From assembly GCA_020634155.1 (NCBI GenBank), contig JACKCI010000002.1:1054001-1118000 (forward strand): DNA of 64,000 nucleotides, given 5' to 3'. The notes beneath the pieces were generated by a model that had not been told where the DNA came from, ran no database searches, and saw nothing but the letters and a program-made list of their open reading frames with translations. Origin of the DNA: Anaerolineales bacterium (GTDB lineage Bacteria; Chloroflexota; Anaerolineae; Aggregatilineales; J027). A program made the position numbers and the translations under genes. Numbering within the stretch: the first letter of the stretch is position 1; each line of letters opens with the position of its first letter. Positions 1 through 7,502 of this stretch are shown one piece after another.

Positions 1-44
1 TGTGAGCGCAACCAGCGTATATATCCATCTTGATGGGTCGTCAT
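1..44 (-). CDS. Truncated start of a divergent gene at the window edge
   Basis: On the minus strand an ATG at 44 is preceded by a good ribosome site (GGGAGGAG, about 5 bases upstream). The frame then stays open to the window edge, giving only about 14 residues (MTTHQDGYIRWLRS). The arrangement is divergent from the helicase gene that starts at 119. The short N-terminus is reminiscent of N-acetylglutamate synthases, which often begin with a similar WLR segment, but 14 residues cannot prove any family. The call rests on the ribosome site and the open frame. Confidence 0.4.
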   Translation of the reverse strand, partial: MTTHQDGYIRWLRS

Positions 45-118
45 ACCATCTCCTCCCGTGCCAAGTGTAGCACTAACCCCCCAAGAGTCGCTATTATTGA
101 GACGAGGAAAGGCTGGCT

Positions 119-2317
119 ATGGAAACACTTGAAGGAAATGTTGAACGCATCACCTACTACAATAGCGAAACAGGCTATTGTGTCATGCGGATTGTCCCGA
201 ACCAATTGCGCCTTGGCAAGCGCGACCAACTTATCACCGTCGTGGGTACCATGCCCGAACTCCAACCCGGTGAGCAGGTTAAAATCGACGGGACATGGAT
301 GAACCATCCCGTACATGGTCTGCAATTCAAGTCTGACACGCTTGTCCAACTGCGCCCCGCCACCCTAGAGGGTATTCGTCGTTATTTGGGCAGTGGCTTG
401 ATTAAAGGCGTGGGCAAGCGCTACGCTGCCCGCATTGTCGATTTCTTTGGCATGGATACCCTTGATGTTCTCGATAACAATCCCCAACGCTTGCTGGAGG
501 TGCCGGGGGTTGGGCGCAAGCTCATGGATAAGGTTGCCAAGGCATGGGTGGAGCAGCGTGAAATTAAGCGTGTCATGCTCTTTTTGCAGGGACACAACAT
601 CAACACAGCCCTAGCCCTCCGTATCTACAAGACCTATGGGGATGATTCACTCGAAATTGTGCAGCAAGACCCCTATCAGATGGTGCGTGATGTGGTGGGC
701 ATTGGTTTTATCACTGCCGACAAAATCGCCCGCGACATGGGTCTACCTGCCTTTGCTCCCACCCGCATTCGGGCGGGCTTGGTCTATGCGCTGAATGAAG
801 CTACCGACGATGGGCATGTCTTCTTACCCACCCAAACCTTGATTGAACAGGCCGCCGAATTCCTTGATGTCGAAGCCCCTTTACTCGAAAACGAGTTGAC
901 CCGCCTCGAAGATGAAGGCGAAATCTTCCTCCAAGACCTGCCCCATCCAGAGACCCAAGCACCTATGCAGGTCGTGTATCATAGCGTCATGTATCGTAGT
1001 GAGAAGGGGGCCGCCGAGCGCCTGCGTGAGCTATTGGATGCCCCGAAAAACCGCCTTGACCGTCTCACTCGCATGAATAGTGATGAATGGCGACACCTCA
1101 TCCATAGCATCACCTCTGCCGATGGTATCCGCCTCACTGAACAGCAAAGCAAAGCAGTGCAAACTGCCCTGACCAGCAAGTGCAGTATCTTGACGGGCGG
1201 CCCCGGCACAGGCAAGACCACCACGCTCCGCACCATCATCGCTGTACTGCAAAGTACCCGCCATAGCTTCAAACTTGCCAGCCCCACCGGACGCGCCGCC
1301 AAGCGCCTCGCTGAAGCCACCGGACAGCCCGCCCAAACCATTCACCGCATGTTGGATTATTCACCACAGGATGGCTTTGGCTACAACCGCGACAACCCCT
1401 TAGATACCGATATTGTGGTGGTTGATGAATCGTCCATGATTGACCTTGTGTTGTTCTATAGCTTGTTGCGAGCTATTGGGCCTGAAACCCATCTCTTGCT
1501 GGTCGGGGATGTTGACCAATTGCCAAGCGTGGGGGCGGGCGATGTCCTGCGTGACCTCATCCGTAGCCATGCCTTCCCCACTATTCGCCTCGATACCGTG
1601 TTTCGGCAGGCGGGCGATAGCTTGATTATTGAGAACGCCTATCGCATCAACCAAGGCCAGCAACCCGATACCAGCAACAAAAGCAGCGATTTCTTCTTTT
1701 TCAATGAAGAAGACCCACCCGCCGCCGCCGAATTGTTGGTCGATGTCGTCTGTAACCGCGTTCCGCAACGTTTTGGTTTTGACGCGATGCGGGATATACA
1801 AGTGTTGGCTCCCATGTATAATGGGCAAATCGGGGTGACAGCCCTCAATAACGCTCTGCAAGAAAAACTCAACCCTCCCGGACGCCCCGTCGAAAAACGC
1901 ATCGCAGGTACCTTGTTTCGGGCGGGGGATAAGGTCATGCAGACCCGCAACAACTATGAAAAAGAGGTCTACAACGGTGATATTGGGATTGTCCGCAGCA
2001 TCGACCTTGTGGAACACTTGTTGGATGTCGAGATTGATGGGCGCTTAGTGACCTATGATTGGCTGGAAACGCCCGAACTGGTGCATGCCTACGCCATCTC
2101 TGTCCATAAGAGCCAAGGCGCTGAATATCCAGTGGTGATCATGCCAATTATGACGCAGCATTTCATGATGTTGCAGCGCAATCTACTCTATACCGCCGTG
2201 ACCCGTGCCAAAAAGATGGTCGTTTTAGTAGGGAGCCGCAAGGCACTGGCAATCGCGGTCAAGAATAATCAGGTCAATCAACGCTGGACGGCTTTGGACT
2301 GGCGTCTGTTCAATTAA
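119..2317 (+). CDS. recD2: RecD2-type ATP-dependent DNA helicase (SF1)
   Basis: A 732-residue superfamily 1B helicase of the RecD2/YrrC type, which acts in DNA repair and replication fork maintenance without RecBC. It has an N-terminal OB-like domain (about 1-90) and helix-hairpin-helix segments (about 90-200, with GSGLIKGVGKRYAARI and VPGVGRKL). The motor core starts near residue 340. Walker A is GGPGTGKTT with Lys366; motif II is VVVDESSMID, and the C-terminal motif AISVHKSQGAEYPVVI is followed by YTAVTRAKK. Length matches RecD2 (700-800) rather than RecD of RecBCD. Start ATG has an AAAGG site 6 bases upstream. It stands alone in its orientation, divergent from the truncated gene at the left edge. 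Confidence 0.93.
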   Translation: METLEGNVERITYYNSETGYCVMRIVPNQLRLGKRDQLITVVGTMPELQPGEQVKIDGTWMNHPVHGLQFKSDTLVQLRPATLEGIRRYLGSGLIKGVGKRYAARIVDFFGMDTLDVLDNNPQRLLEVPGVGRKLMDKVAKAWVEQREIKRVMLFLQGHNINTALALRIYKTYGDDSLEIVQQDPYQMVRDVVGIGFITADKIARDMGLPAFAPTRIRAGLVYALNEATDDGHVFLPTQTLIEQAAEFLDVEAPLLENELTRLEDEGEIFLQDLPHPETQAPMQVVYHSVMYRSEKGAAERLRELLDAPKNRLDRLTRMNSDEWRHLIHSITSADGIRLTEQQSKAVQTALTSKCSILTGGPGTGKTTTLRTIIAVLQSTRHSFKLASPTGRAAKRLAEATGQPAQTIHRMLDYSPQDGFGYNRDNPLDTDIVVVDESSMIDLVLFYSLLRAIGPETHLLLVGDVDQLPSVGAGDVLRDLIRSHAFPTIRLDTVFRQAGDSLIIENAYRINQGQQPDTSNKSSDFFFFNEEDPPAAAELLVDVVCNRVPQRFGFDAMRDIQVLAPMYNGQIGVTALNNALQEKLNPPGRPVEKRIAGTLFRAGDKVMQTRNNYEKEVYNGDIGIVRSIDLVEHLLDVEIDGRLVTYDWLETPELVHAYAISVHKSQGAEYPVVIMPIMTQHFMMLQRNLLYTAVTRAKKMVVLVGSRKALAIAVKNNQVNQRWTALDWRLFN

Positions 2318-2399
2318 GCACCCCAAATGGTGACTTTTCATACTCAGAATCACCGATTGGCTCCCTGTACAATGTTCCTGTCAGAAAGGGAATTCTTTT

Positions 2400-3671
2400 A
2401 TGCGTCAACGTCTCAGTATTGTAACTGTTATTTTCGGTGGCTTACTGCTCGTGGTTGGGTTAGTCGTCGCGCAGTCGGGGGCTGTGATTACCGCAGAAAA
2501 CGCTAGCCAATTGGCTTTCTTGGGTGGTCTTGCTAATGACCATCCCATCACCTATGGAATTTTATTTGATGACTCACATCTCTTTGTAAGTACCGACCGC
2601 CAGATTTTGCTGGTCTCTTTAGATGATGGCACCATGCAGGTGGTCTGGGAGACGGATGCTAACCCTGCCCTAGACCTCTATTTGCGGGATGATGTTCTAT
2701 TTTTTCACACCTACACCGCCATCCATCAGCTTGACTTGGCAACGGGCGACGAGACCCTCCTATTTGAAACCGACGCGGATACTGAAATCCGCAGTATGAC
2801 GGTCTCGGAGTCTACGATTGTGATGGGTTTGGATGATGGCAGCCTGCAAATCCTTGATGGGGAGACCTTTGCGGCCCTCACCGAAGCTGACGCGGTAGCC
2901 TTGGCCTTTAGCCCTGATGCGTCTCAATTAGCGGTGGGTTATGAAGATGGCACTCTGGTGCTATGGGATATGCAAGGCGAGGGCTATCAAGCCTTAGAAG
3001 GGCATCGCATCGGGCGGGCGATTTATGATGTAGACTTCAATCCCGATGGTACCCTATTAGCCAGTGCAGGCCGTGATGGAACGATACGGCTCTGGGATGT
3101 CGCCAGCGGTGAGCAACGCCACCAATTTGATGTACGGGTGCGCTCACTGGACTTCAGCCCTGACGGCTCGCTATTGGCAGGTGGTGACAAGACCCTGCGT
3201 ATCTGGGATTTAGCCACTGATACCCTGCTCTATGAGTATTTCCACTCCGACTCAACCATCACCGCCCGCAATATCGCCTTTAGCCCTGATGGTTCCTATC
3301 TGGTCTCTGGCAGTTTGCGCTTGGCTTTGTGGGCCGTCGATTCCTTGAGCGTAGAGGCCTTTGACATTATGGCGGTGCCGGATAACCGCATTGAGGCTGG
3401 TATCCGCGCCTTCCGACGCTATGGCTGCGGCAATTGCCACCTCGACTATCCTTCTAGCGCGCCCTTTTTAGTGGAAACCGCCATTGATGGGAGCCGTATC
3501 AGTGGCATGAGTACACGCGAGTATCTCTATCGCTCGATTTTGTACCCCGATGAATATGTGGTGCGGCACTACCCACGCGGGATTCACCCCGGTTACTATC
3601 GAGATACCATGCCTGCCGAAGATGCGTGGCTCTTGGTTGAATATATCATGAGCCTTGATCCGCAAAACTAA
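2400..3671 (+). CDS. Secreted WD40 beta-propeller protein with C-terminal cytochrome c motif
   Basis: A 423-residue protein with an N-terminal hydrophobic signal or anchor (about 7-25). WD40-type repeats follow (about 60-320), the clearest being ASAGRDGTIRLWDVASGE and GSLLAGGDKTLRIWD. Residues 335-423 carry a single heme c site, Cys343-Gly-Asn-Cys346-His347, and a possible distal ligand Met404 in DTMPAEDAWLL, the usual arrangement of a small class I cytochrome c. This suggests an extracytoplasmic redox protein whose propeller could dock a partner. No cytochrome maturation genes or redox enzymes lie nearby. AGAAAGGGA sits 7-8 bases before the ATG. The reading of both domains is from motifs; the electron-transfer role is inferred. 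Confidence 0.8.
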   Translation: MRQRLSIVTVIFGGLLLVVGLVVAQSGAVITAENASQLAFLGGLANDHPITYGILFDDSHLFVSTDRQILLVSLDDGTMQVVWETDANPALDLYLRDDVLFFHTYTAIHQLDLATGDETLLFETDADTEIRSMTVSESTIVMGLDDGSLQILDGETFAALTEADAVALAFSPDASQLAVGYEDGTLVLWDMQGEGYQALEGHRIGRAIYDVDFNPDGTLLASAGRDGTIRLWDVASGEQRHQFDVRVRSLDFSPDGSLLAGGDKTLRIWDLATDTLLYEYFHSDSTITARNIAFSPDGSYLVSGSLRLALWAVDSLSVEAFDIMAVPDNRIEAGIRAFRRYGCGNCHLDYPSSAPFLVETAIDGSRISGMSTREYLYRSILYPDEYVVRHYPRGIHPGYYRDTMPAEDAWLLVEYIMSLDPQN

Positions 3672-3700
3672 AAGAGGGGCCATGTGCCCCCCTTTTAGTT
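3666..3700. terminator. Bidirectional terminator embedding two stop codons
   Basis: AACTAAAAG..GGGG pairs with CCCC..CTTTTAGTT around a short CATGTG loop, giving A/T-rich flanks that serve as U-tracts in both directions. The stop codon of the WD40-cytochrome gene (3669-3671) lies in the left arm, and the stop of the convergent PII-like gene (3699-3701) lies at the edge of the right arm. Confidence 0.8.
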
Positions 3701-4061
3701 ATTCTTCGAAGACCTTATTCAACCCATAGGCTTGGGTAATCGGCCACACAAACAGCACTCCGACATCAGGGCGTGTCCAGTCTTCGACAAAAGCGGTGCT
3801 GGCATCAATAACGCGCTGCAAGCCCTCTTCACTATCAATCACCGAAAATAGGCTACGGCGCGGTACCTCTTGGGCACGCAACATGGTTCGCAACGACGGC
3901 ATCAAGCCAAGGTCGTCACGGCGTAGTTCGCCTTTTTCCATGAGTTGGCGCATCCCAACGCCTTCCATCATGGTTACACCCCGCACCCCAGCCTTAACCC
4001 AGACGTCGAGCATATCTTTCGCTTGGTGAATATCATTCGCAACATACAATAGCATATACAT
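3699..4061 (-). CDS. PII-like small regulatory protein linked to the antiporter
   Basis: A 120-residue protein with a beta-alpha-beta pattern like PII-superfamily signalling proteins: a first strand MYMLLYVAND, a helix, then AGVRGVTMMEGVG, which aligns with the classical GVxGxTVxEVxG segment, and a second strand (RRSLFSVIDSEE) followed by a helix. I chose the ATG at 4061, one base after the antiporter stop (TAACATG), because a longer frame would overlap the antiporter and adds sequence unlike the family. One-base spacing means co-transcription and probable translational coupling, so it likely senses a nucleotide and controls the antiporter. The fold assignment is by eye and the ligand is unknown. 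It could instead be another ferredoxin-like-fold protein. Confidence 0.6.
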   Translation of the reverse strand: MYMLLYVANDIHQAKDMLDVWVKAGVRGVTMMEGVGMRQLMEKGELRRDDLGLMPSLRTMLRAQEVPRRSLFSVIDSEEGLQRVIDASTAFVEDWTRPDVGVLFVWPITQAYGLNKVFEE

Positions 4062-4062
4062 G

Positions 4063-5298
4063 TTAGTCGGCTCCTGCTGCTTGAGGCGCAGCCATCTTCT
4101 CAGCAAATGACCAACGGACAAGCGGTGGCGTCACAAGCGTGGTCAGCAAAACCACAAAAACCACCGCTGCAAATACATCTTGACGCAAGATGCCACTTGA
4201 GATGCCTATAGTGGCAACAATGAGACCAACTTCGCCTCGGCTTATCATCCCGACGCCCACCCGTAAGGCGCTTTGCTGGTTAAAACCGCTCAGTTTGCTG
4301 CCTAAGCCCGCGCCAATGACTTTGCTCAAAACAGCAAAGATAGCGAGTAATACAGCAAAGGGGATAATATCAGCGCCTAACAGCCTTAAGTTGGTTTGTA
4401 ACCCAATGCTGACAAAGAAAATTGGCACCAGTAGCCCATAATTGATGCTATGGAACCCATAGCGAATGTGGTCTAACACATCAGAACGGGTACGCCCCAA
4501 GGCAACCCCCGCAATGAAAGCCCCCGTAATAGCAGCCACCCCACCAAAATACTCGGCAATAAAACCCATCAGGAGGGCTGAAACAACGGCAATCGTTACT
4601 CCACCTTCGGAGATGGGTAGGTCTTCAAAGAGAGCTGCAAGATAGGGCAACGCATACCATGCGACTAGTGTGCCTATTGAGAGGAAGGCCGCCATTCGCA
4701 AGAAGACCTCCCAAATTGGGCGACTATCGATATGTTCGACAACGCCACCGGGGTTGATAGCCAGATATAGCGAAATCAGCAAAATAACCAGCACATCATC
4801 GGCTACTGCTGCTCCCAAGAGCGCGAGACCTTCACGGCTTTCAATAACATCCATCTCCAGCATCACTTGGGCGCTAATGCTGACACTCGTTGCCCCTAAA
4901 ACTAGCCCTAAAAATAGACTTGCTTCAAGGCTGTAGCCAAAGCCAACTCCCAAAACACTAATCAGTATCAAGGGAGCCACAACCCCTAGGCTCCCTGCCA
5001 ATAATGCGGTTCGGGCTACCCGCAACATACTTTGTATATCAATTTCAATCCCTGCCATAAACATTAAGAAGAGTACCCCGACTTCTGCGACTTCGATCAG
5101 GGTATGCTCTACGCTTTCGCCATTGGCAAACAAGCTATGCACATTTAATAAATTGAGGATGGATGGACCAAGGATGACACCTGCCACCAATTCTCCGAGT
5201 ACCGCTGACTGACCCAGCCGAATCGAGAAATACCCCATGATTTTGGCAAAGGCAATCATCAGCCCTAGGGCCAGAAAGAATTGTAAAACTTCACTCAC
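4063..5298 (-). CDS. CPA2-family Na+(K+)/H+ antiporter
   Basis: A 411-residue integral membrane protein with about 12 or more hydrophobic segments. It has the CPA2 hallmark GQSAVLGELVAGVILGPS near the N-terminus and an Asp-Asp pair, Asp167-Asp168, in GAAVADDVLVI; two acidic residues there are typical of electrogenic exchangers. The transport domain ends at about 400 with no RCK or TrkA domain, so nucleotide control, if any, would come from the PII-like protein encoded one base downstream. Start is GTG with AAAGGA about 11 bases upstream. Function as a cation/proton exchanger follows from the family; ion preference cannot be read from the sequence. Confidence 0.88.
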   Translation of the reverse strand: MSEVLQFFLALGLMIAFAKIMGYFSIRLGQSAVLGELVAGVILGPSILNLLNVHSLFANGESVEHTLIEVAEVGVLFLMFMAGIEIDIQSMLRVARTALLAGSLGVVAPLILISVLGVGFGYSLEASLFLGLVLGATSVSISAQVMLEMDVIESREGLALLGAAVADDVLVILLISLYLAINPGGVVEHIDSRPIWEVFLRMAAFLSIGTLVAWYALPYLAALFEDLPISEGGVTIAVVSALLMGFIAEYFGGVAAITGAFIAGVALGRTRSDVLDHIRYGFHSINYGLLVPIFFVSIGLQTNLRLLGADIIPFAVLLAIFAVLSKVIGAGLGSKLSGFNQQSALRVGVGMISRGEVGLIVATIGISSGILRQDVFAAVVFVVLLTTLVTPPLVRWSFAEKMAAPQAAGAD

Positions 5299-5370
5299 AG
5301 TGACTGGATTCCTTTCAAGGATTTAGGATTGCTGGTGATGGACATCCGGCCCATCCCTACCGCGTCGAGG

Positions 5371-6321
5371 TTAGGGGTCTGTGGAGGTATCGTCGTCACC
5401 AAATGGAAATTCAGGTAAGTTAGGGGGATAGCTTGACATAAGCCGTGTCTTGCCAATACCCGGCTCCCATTCATCGGCCAAGGCACCCATGCGGCGTGTC
5501 AGTTCCAGACCGCCTAAGTTGCGGGCAATAATCTCAACCTGCGAAGGGTGTGTCCATGTTAAGGTGTCAATTTGAACCGCTGTTGCCCCAGCATCCACAT
5601 AATCGCGGGCATCGTCGGCGCTATGAATGCCGCCACAGGCAATGACAGGAATTGCAGCATGGGGTACCAATTGCCCAACCGCCCGCAAGACTTGGGCTTT
5701 GAGCCAAGGTCCATATACCCGCCCGCCAACCAACCGTCCTGATTGCGCGTCACGCTCAGTCCCCCGTGGAGGAGAGGCTACCACCAAGGCATCGGCTCCT
5801 GCATCTTCGGCAGCTTGTGCTAAATAACGGGCATGATACAGCGGAAGTTTGACTAACAGCGGCAATTGGCAGCGTTTACGGGCCGCCTCAATCAGTTGCC
5901 CCACTTGGGCAGGCGTGGCTTCATCGTGCAACCCCAGTTCAATACCTGCCACACCCGCTGCCCCTTCAAGGGCTTCAGCACTATACATTACATCGTTGGT
6001 GTCACTGGCAATCAGATGAACAAGGATGGGTACTGGGCTATCAACCCAAATCGGACTATATTTCTTGATGACACGCTTTACGCCCGCATTCGGCAACCCT
6101 GTATGCAGCAAGAACCCCCCGCGATAATTCACCAGCCGCGGGCCACGGGCCGAACCGCGTGGGCGCAGGCTCACCGCACTGGTCACAATCGCCCCCAGCT
6201 TTTCGATCTTCAGCAGGGAGCGATAGACCATCGGATCAAAACCCATCATACCCGATGCAATCATGACGGGGTTTTCAATCATCAATGAATATTTGCCGGG
6301 GCGTGTAATCTCTATCATCAT
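5371..6321 (-). CDS. Dihydroorotate dehydrogenase-like FMN protein lacking the usual catalytic motif
   Basis: A 316-residue TIM-barrel flavoprotein related to class 1B dihydroorotate dehydrogenase (PyrD). Conserved features are the N-terminal NPVMIASGMMG, the substrate-loop-like LLHTGLPNAGV and the FMN phosphate site IPVIACGGIHSADDAR. The class 1B motif with the catalytic Cys (NxSCPN) is replaced by IELGLHDEA, and the usual Lys/Asn ligands around it have also changed. It may therefore not oxidise dihydroorotate in the normal way. It lies downstream of a PyrK-like electron-transfer protein on the same strand (45 bases apart), matching the PyrD-PyrK pairing. Two adjacent ATGs (6321, 6318) are possible starts. 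A paralogue of pyrD with another substrate is as likely as a pyrimidine enzyme. Confidence 0.75.
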   Translation of the reverse strand: MMIEITRPGKYSLMIENPVMIASGMMGFDPMVYRSLLKIEKLGAIVTSAVSLRPRGSARGPRLVNYRGGFLLHTGLPNAGVKRVIKKYSPIWVDSPVPILVHLIASDTNDVMYSAEALEGAAGVAGIELGLHDEATPAQVGQLIEAARKRCQLPLLVKLPLYHARYLAQAAEDAGADALVVASPPRGTERDAQSGRLVGGRVYGPWLKAQVLRAVGQLVPHAAIPVIACGGIHSADDARDYVDAGATAVQIDTLTWTHPSQVEIIARNLGGLELTRRMGALADEWEPGIGKTRLMSSYPPNLPEFPFGDDDTSTDP

Positions 6322-6366
6322 CGTCCTATTATCATAGCATTCGCGTCAAGGGGATAGAGCTTTTTT

Positions 6367-7104
6367 TCACAAAAACTTGAGTTGGGTGACATCAAAAGCT
6401 GGGCCATCGACACAGGCAGGCAGATTGCCATTGCTCGTGCGTACCATACACGCGGCACAAGCTCCCGTTCCGCATGGCATAGGCATATCGAACACCCCTT
6501 GCAAGAACCCTTCTGGCAAGGCTGGACGCAATTTGCTAAGGGTATAAATTAGGGGCAGATAACGCTCTTCTGAAAACATCGGCGCAGTCAATAGATAGAC
6601 TTGGTCAGCCCATGTCAAGGTATCCTCTTGGTTGGGCCATGTCTCTGGCTCATCTCCAATGATGACCTCGACCACAGGCGGTAAGGTACTGATAGGATAT
6701 TCGCGGGCGATGCCAGTGAGTACCAACGTGACAGCCATCTCTTTTTTGATGGCCTGATGCAATAGAAACAACAAGCGTGTCGGTTCATAATCCAGTACCA
6801 CCAAGAGCAAATGGCGTACCCCATGCCGCAACTGGAAGGGGGTTCCCACTGGCCCCAGTAGGTTAATCACCTCACCGGGCGTATAGGTGCGGCCCAGCGG
6901 GTGTTCAATGAGCATGACCCCTTCTTCGCTATCAAATCCGACGGGTATCCAATTCTCGCGCAGGTAATCGCCCGTGTCTGCCAATAAAGTCTGACCCGGC
7001 TGAATATGCTCCAATGCCGGGTCTTCGACTGCGAGGGATAGCCGCTGCCAACCAGCGCCGAGGCGTCGGGTGCGTTCAATGATCGCCTTGGTCTCGCGGA
7101 TCAT
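6367..7104 (-). CDS. PyrK-like ferredoxin reductase / electron-transfer subunit
   Basis: A 245-residue protein with the layout of the dihydroorotate dehydrogenase B electron-transfer subunit. An N-terminal flavin-binding barrel (about 1-95) is followed by a nucleotide-binding domain (about 100-200) and a C-terminal [2Fe-2S] site. The cluster ligands are in MPCGTGACAACMVR followed by LPACVDGP, giving the CxxxxCxxC...C spacing typical of PyrK. It would pass electrons between NAD(P)H and the FMN of the DHOD-like protein encoded next. Its ATG overlaps the stop of ybaB by one base (TAATG), so translation is coupled to the dnaX-ybaB transcript. The FAD motif is less canonical than in true PyrK, so the partner reaction is uncertain. 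Confidence 0.8.
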   Translation of the reverse strand: MIRETKAIIERTRRLGAGWQRLSLAVEDPALEHIQPGQTLLADTGDYLRENWIPVGFDSEEGVMLIEHPLGRTYTPGEVINLLGPVGTPFQLRHGVRHLLLVVLDYEPTRLLFLLHQAIKKEMAVTLVLTGIAREYPISTLPPVVEVIIGDEPETWPNQEDTLTWADQVYLLTAPMFSEERYLPLIYTLSKLRPALPEGFLQGVFDMPMPCGTGACAACMVRTSNGNLPACVDGPAFDVTQLKFL

Positions 7105-7499
7105 TAGCCGAGCAGACCGCCCAGCCCGCCGGGCAGCATCCCGCCAAGGTTGCCAGTAATGCCTTCCATGCGTTCTGCCGCCATAACCTGTGATTGCTCA
7201 ACGGCTTGATTAATGGCCGCCACCAACAGGTCTTGCAGGTCGGTCAACCATTCTTCATCGGTCAGATCCAAGGCTTCTTTGTCAATGGCAATACCCTTGA
7301 TGCGTTGGTGTCCGGTAATGGTCACCGTGATGGCTCCACCGCCGGCTGTCACATCAATTGTCTCTTGTTCGAGCGCACTTTGGGCATTCGCCATATCTTC
7401 TTGCATCTTCTGGATTTGCTTGAGCATGCCTGCTTGGTTCATACCACCGCCCATTGCTGGGCCGCCAAATTTCTTGCTACCACCAGTTTTCTTTGACAT
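7104..7499 (-). CDS. ybaB: YbaB/EbfC family nucleoid-associated protein
   Basis: A 131-residue small DNA-binding protein. A Gly/Met-rich N-terminus (about 1-25) precedes the standard YbaB core: a helix (LKQIQKMQEDMANAQSALEQ), then strands in the order IDVTAGGGAITVTITGHQ and IKGIAIDKEAL, and a C-terminal helix ending in a Gly/Leu tail (GGMLPGGLGGLLG). EbfC-type proteins form dimers that bind DNA and affect nucleoid structure. It follows dnaX by 3 bases, the classic dnaX-ybaB order. The usual third member, recR, is missing and the PyrK-like gene takes its place. Confidence 0.93.
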   Translation of the reverse strand: MSKKTGGSKKFGGPAMGGGMNQAGMLKQIQKMQEDMANAQSALEQETIDVTAGGGAITVTITGHQRIKGIAIDKEALDLTDEEWLTDLQDLLVAAINQAVEQSQVMAAERMEGITGNLGGMLPGGLGGLLG

Positions 7500-7502
7500 C
7501 TG

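Noticed and set aside
1400..2017. A 205-residue antisense frame inside recD2
   Set aside because: Overlaps motor motifs of the helicase and has no start signals.
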